From contig CAWINX010000003.1 of NCBI GenBank assembly GCA_963837585.1, positions 496,001-560,000 of the forward strand: DNA of 64,000 nt, in the 5' to 3' direction. This document shows, in pieces, positions 8,933 to 17,945 of this stretch. The position numbers and the translations under genes are program-made. The stretch's first letter is position 1; the number at the start of each line of letters is the position of its first letter. The notes under the pieces were generated by a model, which ran no database searches, had not been told where the DNA came from, and saw only the letters and a list, made by a program, of their open reading frames with translations. The stretch is from CAWINX01 sp963837585. GTDB taxonomy: Bacteria > Actinomycetota > Thermoleophilia > Solirubrobacterales > 70-9.

Positions 8933-10038
8933 ATGAATTCGAGACTCAGCACGCACGGTCAAGGTTGCCTTCTTCCCAATGCACCCGGTGGACGATCGTG
9001 CCAGCGGCACCTTCTGCGTGTTGCCGGCGACCCGCTCGGCGGACCGCAGGGTGGTCGGCACGGTGTTTGCGCCGTCGAGCCAGCAGTCTACGACCGCTTT
9101 TACCGGGGAAATCGACTGGTTGGCGCATTGGAGCCGCTCTCTACTGGTACCTGGTCGTTTGCCCCGACGCTTCGCCCAGATTTTCAAAGCACGCAGGTAT
9201 GACGTCATCTTCGTGCAGCGGTCGATGTTCCGCTGGACTTCCCCGCCGATCGTCGAGTGGGTGGCAAAACGCGTCACCGGCCTGCCGATCGCATATCACC
9301 TCGATGACGGAATCTGGCTTGCGGCGCGGCGACGCTGGTCTGAGCAGCGTTGTCGCCTTGCAACCACCGTGGTGACCGGAAACGAGGCGGTCACTCAGTT
9401 TGCTGAGAGCGCTGGGGCGTCGGTGACTCATATCGAGTACGCCGTCGACGCCTCCGCTTATCCGGTAAAGAGCCACTTCGAGCATTCTCCGGTGGCGATC
9501 GGCTACACGGGGATCGCTCCCGAGGAGCACCTGAGGCCGATTGTCTCACCGCTGCGCGATGTCTGCGAGGCGACCGGTGCGAGGGTCAAGGTTGTCGGCG
9601 GGCTACATCGCTCCCGATCTTGGTCCTCTCGACCCCTACCTCGTCTCAGTGGAGGCCCTGGGACCAGAACGACGAACACTCCTGGGCCTCTGACTTTGAC
9701 ATCGGGATTATGCCCCTGGTCGACAGTGAAATCCACCGTGCCAAGGAACCATTGAAGATCAAGGAGTACATGGCGGCCGGCCTGCCCCTCGTCCTCTCCC
9801 CCGTAGGACACAATCGCCAAGTTGTGACCGACGGTCAGGAGGGATTCTTCGCATCGACTCCGGAGGAGTGGCGGAATCGACTCGAACGCCTAATTCGGGA
9901 TCCCGGGTTGCGGGCAGAGCTGGGTGGCAAAGGGCGGCAGCTGATCCGGAACGCTATGACCTGCCGCATCTCCTCGACGAGCTGGCGGTGCTGTTTCACC
10001 GCCTCGCAGCGAGCGGGAGCTCGAAGAGACCCGACTAG
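8933..10038 (+). CDS. family 4 (group 1) glycosyltransferase, frameshifted
   Basis: The main frame contains VKVAFFPMHPVDDRASGT (from about 8958), DVIFVQRSMFRWTSPPIVEW, PIAYHLDDGIWLAARR and VVTGNEAVTQFAESAG, a typical N-terminal GT-B domain. After a break near 9605-9640 the donor-binding domain continues with SDFDIGIMPLVDSEIHRAKE and PLKIKEYMAAGLPLVLSPVG, the EX7E-type region of GT4 enzymes. A last break near 9955 restores YDLPHLLDELAVLFHRL and a stop at 10036-10038. No start codon is in frame with the conserved N-terminus, so ATG 8933 plus one indel is the best start. It likely adds a sugar to the repeat unit. Confidence 0.7.
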
Positions 10039-10041
10039 AAC

Positions 10042-11459
10042 ATGGACGAGGACGGCGAGCAGCTCGAACGCGGCGCCGAGAAAGACCAGGCGCCACTTGA
10101 CGCATCTCCGCTAACCGAGGAGATCGGCGCGGTCGACATCCCCGAGACGGAACTAAAGGGGAACGCCGCGGCGCGGCCGATGGTCGGCAGCTTCGTCACG
10201 ACCGGCGTGATCCAGCTGGTCCAAGCTGTGATCGGGATCGTCCTGGCGCGGATTCTCGGGCCGTCGGACCGAGGGGAGTTGGCGGCGGTGATTCTCTGGC
10301 CGACCCTAATGACGACGATCGGCAGCCTCGGCCTGGCTCAGTCCGCCACCTACCACGCGGCTCGAGCTTCACGGCTGGGGACGCTGGTCGGCAGCACCCT
10401 CGTCGTCGTTGCGGTCGACTCCTCGTCCTGGTCGCGATCGGGTGGGCGATCTTGCCGATCGTCCTCGGCGGTCACGACCCTGGCGTCGTCCACGACGGGC
10501 AGCTGTTCCTGACTGTCTATATCCCCTTCCTGCTGCTTTCGATATCGATGATGTCGATCCTCAACGGGAGCCATCGCTTCGCGTGGTTCAGGGTTTGCGC
10601 TTGATTCAGGTCGGCGTGATCGTTGCCGGTATCGGGGTCCTTGCGGCCACCGGGGAGTTGACAGTGGCTTCCGGTGCGGCGGCGTACGCAAGCGGATACA
10701 TCGCCAGCTCGGCGGTCTCGGTCGCGGTGGTGCTGCGGTCGGTGTGGAGCGCTCCGCTCCAGCCGGGAGAGTATTCGCGGGTTGCTCGCCTTTGGCTTAA
10801 AGAGCCAGCTCAGCACCAGCATGTGGACGCTCAACGAGCGGGCCGACCAACTCGTCATCTCCGCCTTCTTCAGTGCCGCCAGCCTCGGCCTCTACGTGGT
10901 GGCCGTGACCTTGACCTCGTTGACCACGCTGGTCGGCTTCTCCTTCGCCTTGGTCGCCCTGCCAATGGTCGCCCGGCTGGAGACTCTGGTCGAGCGCCAG
11001 CGTCTGGCCCGCCTGATCGTCAGCTCGACCTTGGTCGGTGCGACTGTGGTCTCGGTTCCGATTTTTATCGTCGAGCCGACGCTGATCAAGCTGCTCTTCG
11101 GCAGCGACTTCGCCGGCGCGGCCGGGGTGGGCCGCGTGCTCTTGGTAGCGGGAATCGTCTTCGCCCTCAATCGCGTCCTGGAGTCGGTGCTCCAGGCGGT
11201 CGGCCGCCCGCTCGAGTCGAGCATCGGCGAGGGCGTTGCGCTCGCCGTTACGGCCGGGGGTTTGGCGGCGCTGCTGCCGACCCTGGGGATCATGGGAGCT
11301 GGAGTGACCTCGCTGCTGGCCTACTCGGCCAGCTCCGCCTTCATGGTGCGGCGCGCCTCGAAAGCACTCGAAGTTCCGGCGCTTCGCCTACTGACTCCCG
11401 AGCGGGGGATGTTTCGCAGCGCTCTCTCGCTGATCCCGTCGGGAATTCGCCGACGATAG
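10042..11459 (+). CDS. second polysaccharide flippase (MOP family), frameshifted
   Basis: It begins 3 bases after the glycosyltransferase stop. After a ~45-residue acidic tail comes GSFVTTGVIQLVQAVIGIVL, then ARILGPSDRGELAAVILWPT, which matches the first helices and loop of Wzx-like exporters. The frame breaks near 10410, 10590 and 10790. The remaining half (10800-11459) is one long frame with LASLGLYVVAVTLTSLTTL-like helices and a gene-typical C-terminus. Both flippases appear complete apart from indels, so the locus may export two glycans, or one may work on a modified unit. Confidence 0.75.
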
Positions 11460-11470
11460 CCTTCCGGCCT

Positions 11471-12544
11471 GTGCAAGACCTCAAAGGCCTGATCCTCTCC
11501 GGCGGCGCCGGCACCCGCCTGCGCCCGATCACCCATACCTCGGCGAAGCAGCTGGTGCCCGTCGCCAACAAACCGGTGCTCTTCTACGGGATCGAGGCGC
11601 TGGTCGACGCCGGGGTGACGGAGATCGGGATCATCATCGCTCCGGAGACCGGGGATGAGATCCGCGAGGCGGCCGGGGACGGCTCCGCCTTCGGGGCGAA
11701 GATCACCTACATCGTCCAGGACGAGCCGGCCGGGCTCGCCCACGCGGTGCTGACCGCCGCGGAGTTCCTCGGCGACTCGCCCTTCGTCATGTACCTGGGC
11801 GACAACCTGTTGGCGGACGGGCTGCGCGGGCTGGTGGAGACCTTCCAGCGCGATGAGCCCGAGGCGCTGATCCTGCTGACCCCGGTCGAGGAGCCTCAGC
11901 ACTACGGCGTCGCCGAGCTCGACGGCGAGCGGGTCGTGCGGCTGGTCGAGAAGCCCAAAGACCCGCCCTCGAACCTCGCCCTGGTCGGCGTCTACCTGTT
12001 CAGCCCGGCGATCTTCGACGCGGCCCGCTCGCTGGAGCCCTCCTGGCGCGGGGAGCTGGAGATAACCGAGGCGATCCAGAAGCTGATCGACGACGGCCGC
12101 CAGGTCCAGTCCGAGGTCGTCACCGGCTGGTGGAAGGACACCGGCCAGCTCGCCGACATGCTCGAGGCCAACCGGCTGGTGCTGGAGGAGATCGAGACGC
12201 GCCTCGACGGCGACACCGACGACTCGAAGATCGAGGGCCGGGTGATCGTCGAGAAGGGCGCCGTTGTCGCCGGCTCGGTGGTCCGCGGCCCGGCGGTGAT
12301 CGGCGCCGGCGCCCGCATCGAGGACGCCTACATCGGCCCCTACACCTCGATCGGCGAGGACGTGCGGATCAGTCGCGCCGAGGTGGAGCACTCGATCGTC
12401 CTCTCCGGCTCGGTGATCGAGGACCTCGGCACTCGCATGGAGGCAAGCCTGCTCGGTCGCAACGTCAAGCTGACCCGCGGCGACGGGATGCCGAAGACGC
12501 TGCGGCTGCTCGTTGGCGACAACTCAGAGCTCAAGCTGACTTAG
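11471..12544 (+). CDS. rmlA: glucose-1-phosphate thymidylyltransferase, long form (RmlA-like)
   Basis: The GTG at 11471, eleven bases after the flippase stop, gives 357 residues. The nucleotidyltransferase signature GGAGTRLRP is at residues 11-19. KQLVPVANKPVLFYGIEAL, FVMYLGDNLLADG and the product-side VEKPKDPPSNLALVGVYLF follow. The C-terminal ~100 residues show hexapeptide repeats of a left-handed beta helix (VIVEKGAVVAGSVVRGPAVI). This long architecture is typical of archaeal and actinobacterial RmlA-like enzymes. The reaction is dTTP plus glucose-1-phosphate to dTDP-glucose, the first step of dTDP-rhamnose synthesis. Partner genes rmlDBC lie 2.1 kb downstream. Confidence 0.9.
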   Translation: MQDLKGLILSGGAGTRLRPITHTSAKQLVPVANKPVLFYGIEALVDAGVTEIGIIIAPETGDEIREAAGDGSAFGAKITYIVQDEPAGLAHAVLTAAEFLGDSPFVMYLGDNLLADGLRGLVETFQRDEPEALILLTPVEEPQHYGVAELDGERVVRLVEKPKDPPSNLALVGVYLFSPAIFDAARSLEPSWRGELEITEAIQKLIDDGRQVQSEVVTGWWKDTGQLADMLEANRLVLEEIETRLDGDTDDSKIEGRVIVEKGAVVAGSVVRGPAVIGAGARIEDAYIGPYTSIGEDVRISRAEVEHSIVLSGSVIEDLGTRMEASLLGRNVKLTRGDGMPKTLRLLVGDNSELKLT

Positions 12545-12548
12545 GCGG

Positions 12549-13496
12549 ATGAAGCGGACGACCCTGCTGCTGGACCGGGCACGCCGGCACTCAGAGGTCC
12601 CCGTTGTCCTTTGCGTGGACGCTGAGCCGGACCTGCGCGTCTTTGACCGGAAGGATGCTCAACCATGGACGGGGTTCGAGCGTTTCGTCGAGCGGTTGCC
12701 GTCCTTGCGCGACCGGCTCGCCGGCATCACCGGGGCGCCGGTCGCGCTCACCTGGTTCCTGCGCATGGATCCGCAGGTGGCGGAAACCTGGGGGTCGCCC
12801 GCCTGGGCCGCCGAGGCTTACGCGGACGCCCTGGCTGAGCTCGCAGCGTGCGGTGACGAGCTGGCCCTGCACACGCACACCTGGCGCTGGGATGAGCAGA
12901 TCGGAACCTGGATAGCCGACTACCGAGATCAGGGATGGGCGGAGCATTGCCTCTCGATGGGCCTCGAAGCCTTCGAGTCGGCATTCGACCGCCCCTGCCT
13001 CTCGCACCGGGGCGGCGACCATTTTCTCTGCCCCTCGATGCTCTCGCGGCTCGAGGCGGCCGGTGTAAAGGTGGATCTGACGATCGAGCCCGGCTGGCCT
13101 CCGGTTGGCCCGCCGGGAGGAGAGCCCGCAAGCGGCGAGCTTCCCGACTACCGGTCGGTGCCGCATAGGCCGTACCGTTCGAGCCCCGCCCGGTTCCCTG
13201 CGCCCGACGACATCGGGGCGGGCCCGTTGCTGGTCCCGCTGTTCAGCCCCCCGGCGATGCGTCGGCGGCACCGCCTTCCGCTGCCCCCGGACTCTCGCCA
13301 CTTCGTATCCCGCCTCGCTTTCGAGACCCTCCGTGAGACGCCCCCGGTGATCGCGCTCGTGCTGCGCAGCGACGCCGCGCTCGACTCATGGGACACCGTC
13401 ACCGCCAACCTCATGCATCTCGCTCGGCACCGGCGGATGCCCTTCCTGACCGCGAGTGCCACCGCCGACCGGCTCGCCGGCGTGACGCAGGACTAG
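12549..13496 (+). CDS. polysaccharide deacetylase-like protein
   Basis: 315 residues, starting 4 bases after rmlA. The NodB-like pattern is visible: LCVDAEPD (residues 21-28) supplies the metal and catalytic Asp motif, ELALHTHTWRW (104-114) the His pair, and LSHRGGDHF (151-159) a further conserved loop. NodB-fold enzymes remove N- or O-acyl groups from sugars. The conservative call is deacetylase-like because the exact substrate and metal triad cannot be confirmed by eye. The stop shares the palindrome CTAG (13493-13496) with the stop of the convergent Fic gene. Confidence 0.7.
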   Translation: MKRTTLLLDRARRHSEVPVVLCVDAEPDLRVFDRKDAQPWTGFERFVERLPSLRDRLAGITGAPVALTWFLRMDPQVAETWGSPAWAAEAYADALAELAACGDELALHTHTWRWDEQIGTWIADYRDQGWAEHCLSMGLEAFESAFDRPCLSHRGGDHFLCPSMLSRLEAAGVKVDLTIEPGWPPVGPPGGEPASGELPDYRSVPHRPYRSSPARFPAPDDIGAGPLLVPLFSPPAMRRRHRLPLPPDSRHFVSRLAFETLRETPPVIALVLRSDAALDSWDTVTANLMHLARHRRMPFLTASATADRLAGVTQD

Positions 13497-14539
13497 TTGA
13501 GCCGTCGCCAGCGCGCGCCGCGGCCGGAGCCCTCGGGTTTGATTACGCCCTCGCCTCGAAGCTCGGCCAGGACAAGTCGGATCGTCGCGAGGCTTACGCC
13601 GGGGAGGGCGCGCTCGATGTCGCGCCGGCGGAACTCCGCGGGGGCTTGGCGCAGGACGTATTCGCGGACCCGCTCCTGCTTGCTCCCTGTTTGTTCCTCC
13701 GCGCCGGTGACGCGCTGCTCGAAGTCGGCGTAAGCCCCGGCGAGAATGCGGCAGAGATAGGTGATCCAGGGCCAGACATCGTGCTGACCTTCGTGCCAGT
13801 TGCGCTGCGATTCGTAGAGGCTGGCGTAGTAGCTGTTCTTGGATTCGAAGACGCGCTGCTCGATGCTCACGTAGCGCGCGACGCCATATCCGCGAGCGAG
13901 CAGCTCGTATGCGGTGAGTAGGCGCGCGAGCCGCCCGTTGCCGTCGGCGACGGGGTGGATCGCCAAGAAGTCGAGGACGAGGGCGCCGACCAGAACCAGC
14001 GGATGCGCGCCGCCTTCTCGCTTGGCGTCTTCATAGCGGGCCAAGAGCTCGCTGAGCAGGAACTCGGTCTCCTCCGGGGGAGGCGGTGCGAAGACGATCT
14101 CGCGGCGGCCACTCTCGTAAGAGACGATCAGGTTCTCGTCGCTCTTCAGGCGGCCGCCCTTGCCGCCGGAGTGAGCAAAGAGCAGCCGATGCAGGTGAAG
14201 CACGAACGGGACGCTCAGAGGCTCGTATGAATCGAGGCGCATGAGCATGTCCGTCGCATCGCGATAGCCGGCGAACTCGCGCTCATTGCGGTTGCGGTAG
14301 CGGCGTGTGCCCTCGGCGATCCGCTCGGCCCGCTCGCTGTCCACAACGACTCCCTCGATTGCGTTGGAGGCGGTGATGGAGGCGATGCGCGCATGCTCTG
14401 AGAGTTGGCCGAGCAACTCGGGAAGCTGATCTTCGAAGAGCCGCTCTTTACCTTTGCCGGTGTCGATTTGCGCGAGGAGAGCTCCCAGCTCGCGGGGTTG
14501 GTTGGCGAAGGTCCTGTCGAGGTCGACAAAGCTGCGCAT
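13493..14539 (-). CDS. Fic-family protein (probable AMPylase) with winged-helix C-terminus
   Basis: 348 residues, intact. The catalytic motif HPVADGNGRLAR (195-206) matches HPFxxGNGRxxR, with Phe replaced by Val. An N-terminal inhibitory motif SNAIEG (58-63) matches (S/T)xxxE(G/N), so the enzyme is probably autoinhibited. The last ~75 residues look like a winged helix (REYVLRQAPAEFRRRDIERA; SLATIRLVLAELRGEGVI), the usual build of class II Fic proteins that can bind DNA. Known Fic enzymes transfer AMP from ATP to protein hydroxyls. It is oriented against the polysaccharide genes, between rmlA-deacetylase and rmlD, and looks like an insertion. An operator-like palindrome lies upstream. Confidence 0.88.
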   Translation of the reverse strand: MRSFVDLDRTFANQPRELGALLAQIDTGKGKERLFEDQLPELLGQLSEHARIASITASNAIEGVVVDSERAERIAEGTRRYRNRNEREFAGYRDATDMLMRLDSYEPLSVPFVLHLHRLLFAHSGGKGGRLKSDENLIVSYESGRREIVFAPPPPEETEFLLSELLARYEDAKREGGAHPLVLVGALVLDFLAIHPVADGNGRLARLLTAYELLARGYGVARYVSIEQRVFESKNSYYASLYESQRNWHEGQHDVWPWITYLCRILAGAYADFEQRVTGAEEQTGSKQERVREYVLRQAPAEFRRRDIERALPGVSLATIRLVLAELRGEGVIKPEGSGRGARWRRLN

Positions 14540-14559
14540 CGAGCTAATCGTGTCATAAA

Positions 14560-14587
14560 CGGGCTAATTACGCCCGATATTAGCCCG
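14560..14587. promoter_or_regulatory. inverted repeat upstream of the Fic gene, probable operator
   Basis: CGGGCTAAT (14560-14568) and ATTAGCCCG (14579-14587) are perfect 9-bp inverted arms separated by 10 bases. A partial third half-site, GAGCTAAT, is at 14541-14548 just before the Fic start at 14539. The region is much more AT-rich than its surroundings. The Fic protein ends in a winged helix, so autoregulation is plausible but inferred. Confidence 0.5.
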
Positions 14588-14670
14588 AAAATGGCCTGCA
14601 GGCCCCCCGATGGCATCGGGGTCGTTCCGGCTGCGCTTCTCGGCCCCTGATCGCAATAGCCTGTCGTCCG

Positions 14671-15522
14671 ATGAAGGTTCTGGTCACAGGCGCGGGCGGG
14701 ATGCTCGGCCGCGACGTCGTCCTCGCCGCCGGCAACGCCGGGCACGACGTGATCGGCTTCGGGCACATCGAGCTGGACGTGACCGACGAGGGCGCGATCG
14801 CGCGCAAGTTCGAGCTGGAGCGTCCCGACGTGGTGGTCAACTGCGCCGCCTGGACCGACGTCGACGGCGCCGAGGAGGCCGAGGAGGCGGCGATGGGGGT
14901 AAACGGCGCCGCCGCCGGAGCGGTCGCCGCCGCCGCCGCCGAGCAGGGCGCCTCCGTCGTCTACGTCTCCAGCGACTACGTCTTCGACGGCGCCAAGGGC
15001 TCCCCCTACGTCGAGTCCGACCAGCCGGCGCCGCTCTCCGCCTACGGCCGCACCAAGCTGGCCGGCGAGGAGGCGACCGCCGCCGCCAACCGCCGCCACT
15101 TCCTGGTCCGCTCCTCCTGGCTGTTCGGCATCGGCGGCTCCAACTTCGTCGAGACGATGCTGCGCCTCGCCGCCGGCCAGAGCGAGGTGCTGGTCGTCCA
15201 CGACCAGGTCGGCACGCCCACCTACACCTGGCACCTCGCCTACGGCATCGCCCGATTGATCGAGGGGATCGAGTTCGGCGTCCACCACATGGCCGCCGCC
15301 GGGTCCTGCTCCTGGTACGAGTTCGCGCAGGAGATCTTCGAGCAGGCCAAGGTCGAGTGCAAGGTGCTCTCGGCGACGACCGAGATGCTCGCCCGCCCGG
15401 CCCCGCGCCCCGCCTACTCGGTGCTCGGCACCGAGCGCGAGCACGCGATCACCCTGCCCTCCTGGCAGGAGGGGCTGGCCGGCTACCTCGCCCAGCGCGA
15501 GTCCGGGGTGGAGGCCGCGTGA
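14671..15522 (+). CDS. rmlD: dTDP-4-dehydrorhamnose reductase
   Basis: 283 residues. The Rossmann motif is LVTGAGGMLGRDV (GAGGMLG at 7-13). VVNCAAWTDVDGAE, the catalytic-region VYVSSDYVFDG (100-107) and the YxxxK dyad in SAYGRTK (Y125, K129) follow. It reduces dTDP-4-keto-rhamnose to dTDP-L-rhamnose with NAD(P)H. The stop overlaps the rmlB start (GTGA, 15519-15522), so translation is coupled. It is the first gene of a tight rmlD-rmlB-rmlC operon on the plus strand. Confidence 0.95.
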   Translation: MKVLVTGAGGMLGRDVVLAAGNAGHDVIGFGHIELDVTDEGAIARKFELERPDVVVNCAAWTDVDGAEEAEEAAMGVNGAAAGAVAAAAAEQGASVVYVSSDYVFDGAKGSPYVESDQPAPLSAYGRTKLAGEEATAAANRRHFLVRSSWLFGIGGSNFVETMLRLAAGQSEVLVVHDQVGTPTYTWHLAYGIARLIEGIEFGVHHMAAAGSCSWYEFAQEIFEQAKVECKVLSATTEMLARPAPRPAYSVLGTEREHAITLPSWQEGLAGYLAQRESGVEAA

Positions 15523-16502
15523 AGCTGCTGGTCACAGGCGCCGCCGGCTTCATCGGCTCGACCTACGTGCGGTTGGTCGGCGACGAGCACGAGGTGACGG
15601 TGCTCGACAAGCTCACCTACGCCGGGCGGCGGGAGAACCTGCCCGAGGGCGTCGAGCTGGTGGTGGGGGGGATCGAGGACCCGGCGATCGTCCGCGAGGC
15701 GATGGAGGGCGCCGACGCCGTCGTCAACTTCGCCGCCGAGTCCCACGTCGACCGCTCGATCGACGACCAGGACGCCTTCGCCCGCACCCACGTGATCGGC
15801 ACCGGCACGCTGCTGGACGCCGCACGGGAGCTGGGCGTCGGCCGCTACCTCCAGGTCTCCACCGACGAGGTCTACGGCTCGATCGAGTCGGGCTCCTTCA
15901 CCGAGACCTCGCCGCTCGACCCGTCCTCGCCTTACTCGGCGACCAAGGCCGCCGGCGACCTGCTCGTCTCCGCCCACTTCCACACCTACGGGACCGAGGC
16001 GGTCATCTGCCGCGGCTCCAACAACTACGGCCCGCGCCAGTACCCGGAGAAGCTGATCCCGCTGATGGTGCTGAACGCTGTCCACGGCGACTCGCTGCCG
16101 GTCTACGGCGACGGCCGCCAGGTCCGCAACTGGCTCTACGTCGAGGACTTCTGCCGCGGCATCCACACCGTGCTGATGAACGGCCGCCCCGGCGAGGCCT
16201 ACAACGTCGGCGGGCCCGACGAGTGCGAGAACATCGAAGTGGTCAAGCGGGTTATCGAGCTGACCGGCGCCGAGGAGTCGCTGATCGAGTACGTCACCGA
16301 CCGCCCCGGCCACGACCGTCGCTACTCGCTCGCCTCCGACAAGCTGCGCGACGAGCTGGGCTGGCAGGCCCAGGTCCACTTCGCCGAGGGCCTCGAGCGC
16401 ACCGTGCAGTGGTACCGCGACAACGAGGAGTGGTGGGCCCCGATCCGCTCCGGCGAGTACCGCGAGTACTACGAGAAGCAGTACGGCAGAGCGCTCGGCT
16501 GA
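15519..16502 (+). CDS. rmlB: dTDP-glucose 4,6-dehydratase
   Basis: 327 residues from the GTG at 15519 (overlapping the rmlD stop). NAD-binding GAAGFIG is at 7-13. TDE (115-117) in LQVSTDEVYG and YSATK (Y139, K143) are the catalytic residues of this extended SDR. GSNNYGPRQYPEKLIPLM and VRNWLYVEDFCRGI are characteristic RmlB signatures. It converts dTDP-glucose to dTDP-4-keto-6-deoxyglucose, the step after RmlA. The stop overlaps the rmlC ATG (TGATG). An earlier in-frame extension into rmlD would have no homology and is not used. Confidence 0.95.
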   Translation: MKLLVTGAAGFIGSTYVRLVGDEHEVTVLDKLTYAGRRENLPEGVELVVGGIEDPAIVREAMEGADAVVNFAAESHVDRSIDDQDAFARTHVIGTGTLLDAARELGVGRYLQVSTDEVYGSIESGSFTETSPLDPSSPYSATKAAGDLLVSAHFHTYGTEAVICRGSNNYGPRQYPEKLIPLMVLNAVHGDSLPVYGDGRQVRNWLYVEDFCRGIHTVLMNGRPGEAYNVGGPDECENIEVVKRVIELTGAEESLIEYVTDRPGHDRRYSLASDKLRDELGWQAQVHFAEGLERTVQWYRDNEEWWAPIRSGEYREYYEKQYGRALG

Positions 16503-17035
16503 TGCCGAAGCGTCTGGAGACGAAGCTCGACGGGGTGGTCCTGCTCGAGCCCGAGGTCCACGGCGACGCGCGCGGCTTCATGGTCGAGACCTACCGCCGT
16601 GACGCCTGGGCAGAGCTGGGGATCGACGTCGAGTTCGTCCAGCACAACCACTCGCGCTCGGCGAAGGGCACCCTGCGCGGCCTGCACTTCCAGACCGAGC
16701 CCGGCCAGGCAAAGCTGGTCCGCTGCCCGCGCGGCAAGGTCTTCGACGTCGCCGTCGACCTGCGTCGCGACTCGCCCACCTACGGCCAGTGGGAGGGCCA
16801 CGTCCTCGACGACGAGGCCCACCGCCAGCTCTTCGTCCCGGTCGGCTTCGGCCACGGCTTCTGCGTGCTCAGCGACGTCGCCGACGTCGCCTACCAACTC
16901 TCCAGCCTCTACGACCCGGCCACCGAGTCAGGGATCGCCTGGGACGATCCCGATGTCGGCGTCGAGTGGCCGGTGAGCGATCCCCTTCTCAGCGAGCGGG
17001 ACAAAAGGCGGCTCCCCGACTCTCAGCGAGGTTAG
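16502..17035 (+). CDS. rmlC: dTDP-4-dehydrorhamnose 3,5-epimerase
   Basis: 177 residues of cupin fold. HGDARGFMVETYRRDAW, FVQHNHSRSAKGTLRGLHFQ (catalytic His62) and LFVPVGFGHGFCVLSD are the RmlC signatures. It epimerises C3 and C5 of dTDP-4-keto-6-deoxyglucose. Cotranslated with rmlB (TGATG at 16500-16504). Its last ~108 bases overlap the end of the convergent glycosyltransferase gene. Confidence 0.95.
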   Translation: MPKRLETKLDGVVLLEPEVHGDARGFMVETYRRDAWAELGIDVEFVQHNHSRSAKGTLRGLHFQTEPGQAKLVRCPRGKVFDVAVDLRRDSPTYGQWEGHVLDDEAHRQLFVPVGFGHGFCVLSDVADVAYQLSSLYDPATESGIAWDDPDVGVEWPVSDPLLSERDKRRLPDSQRG

Positions 17036-17935
17036 CCGACTCGCTGCCGTTTCTAGCGATCGCTTCGATCTGCGCGTGATGCCGAGACTCACGCCGAGCT
17101 TGGCGGCGATCCCCGCGTAGACGGCGGCGTTGACGAGCGGGTTGTGCTCGGGGGCGTCGAAGCGGCGGTAGAAGCGGCCCATGCCGCGGTGGAAGGCGAT
17201 CTCCTGTTTGGGGCGCCGGCGCTTGCCGCTGGAGCCGCCCTTGACGTGCAGGGCGACGCCGGCCGGCTCGTAGAAGACCTTCCAGCCCGCCTCCCAGAAG
17301 CGGCGGCACCAGTCGAGGTCCTCCATGTAGAGCCAGTAGCCCTCGTCGAGCAGGCCGACTTCGCGGACCGCCTCGGCGCGGCAGAGCATGAAGGCGCCGT
17401 TGACGGCGTCGACCTCGCCCGGCTCGTCGTCTCCCAGGTGGGTCGCCCGGTACTGGCTGAGGGCGCCCGAGGCGTCGTCGCCGCGACCGATCCCGGTGAA
17501 GTGGGCGAGGGCGCTGAGCGGAGTGGGGAAGGAGCGCTTGCAGGCGTGGTCCAGCTCGCCCGACTCGGTGACCAGCTTGCAGCCGACCATGCCGATCCGC
17601 TCGTCGGAGCGCAGCCGGGCGAGGCTCGCGTCCAGCGTCCCCGCGTAGACCTCGGTGTCGGGGTTGAGCAGGAGCACGGCCTTGGCGTCGCTGTCGCGCA
17701 GCACGAGGTTGTTGGCGGCGGAGAAGCCGATGTTCTCGCGGCGCAGCAGCCGCACCGCGGGGAACTCCCGCTCGACCATGTCCGGGGTCGAGTCGGGGCT
17801 GCCGCTGTCGACCACCGTCACCCGCATCTCCCCGCCGGGGGGGTGCGCCTCGAGCGAGCGCAGGCAGCGCCGCAGCAACTCCTCGGCGCCGTGGCTGACG
17901 ATCACGACCTCGAGGTCGGGGGTGGGGCTCGACAT
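16928..17935 (-). CDS. family 2 glycosyltransferase, rhamnosyltransferase type
   Basis: 335 residues. EVVIVSHGAEELLRRCLRSL opens the GT-A fold. VVDSGSPDST, NIGFSAANNLVL, VLLLNPDTEV (metal region), DAVNGAFMLCRAEAV and GYWLYMEDLDWCRRFWEAGW are all characteristic of dTDP-rhamnose-using GT2 enzymes. The preceding rmlDBC operon makes exactly that donor. The C-terminal ~35 residues overlap rmlC on the other strand (16928-17035). They may be native or may arise from a shifted stop. The gene is transcribed with the sugar transferase gene to its right. Confidence 0.88.
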   Translation of the reverse strand: MSSPTPDLEVVIVSHGAEELLRRCLRSLEAHPPGGEMRVTVVDSGSPDSTPDMVEREFPAVRLLRRENIGFSAANNLVLRDSDAKAVLLLNPDTEVYAGTLDASLARLRSDERIGMVGCKLVTESGELDHACKRSFPTPLSALAHFTGIGRGDDASGALSQYRATHLGDDEPGEVDAVNGAFMLCRAEAVREVGLLDEGYWLYMEDLDWCRRFWEAGWKVFYEPAGVALHVKGGSSGKRRRPKQEIAFHRGMGRFYRRFDAPEHNPLVNAAVYAGIAAKLGVSLGITRRSKRSLETAASRLTSLRVGEPPFVPLAEKGIAHRPLDADIGIVPGDP

Positions 17936-17945
17936 GGAGTGAGTT

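Noticed and set aside
15300..15521. In-frame extension of rmlB into rmlD
   Set aside because: The family starts exactly at the GTG at 15519 (KLLVTGAAGFIG); upstream codons are a shadow of rmlD.
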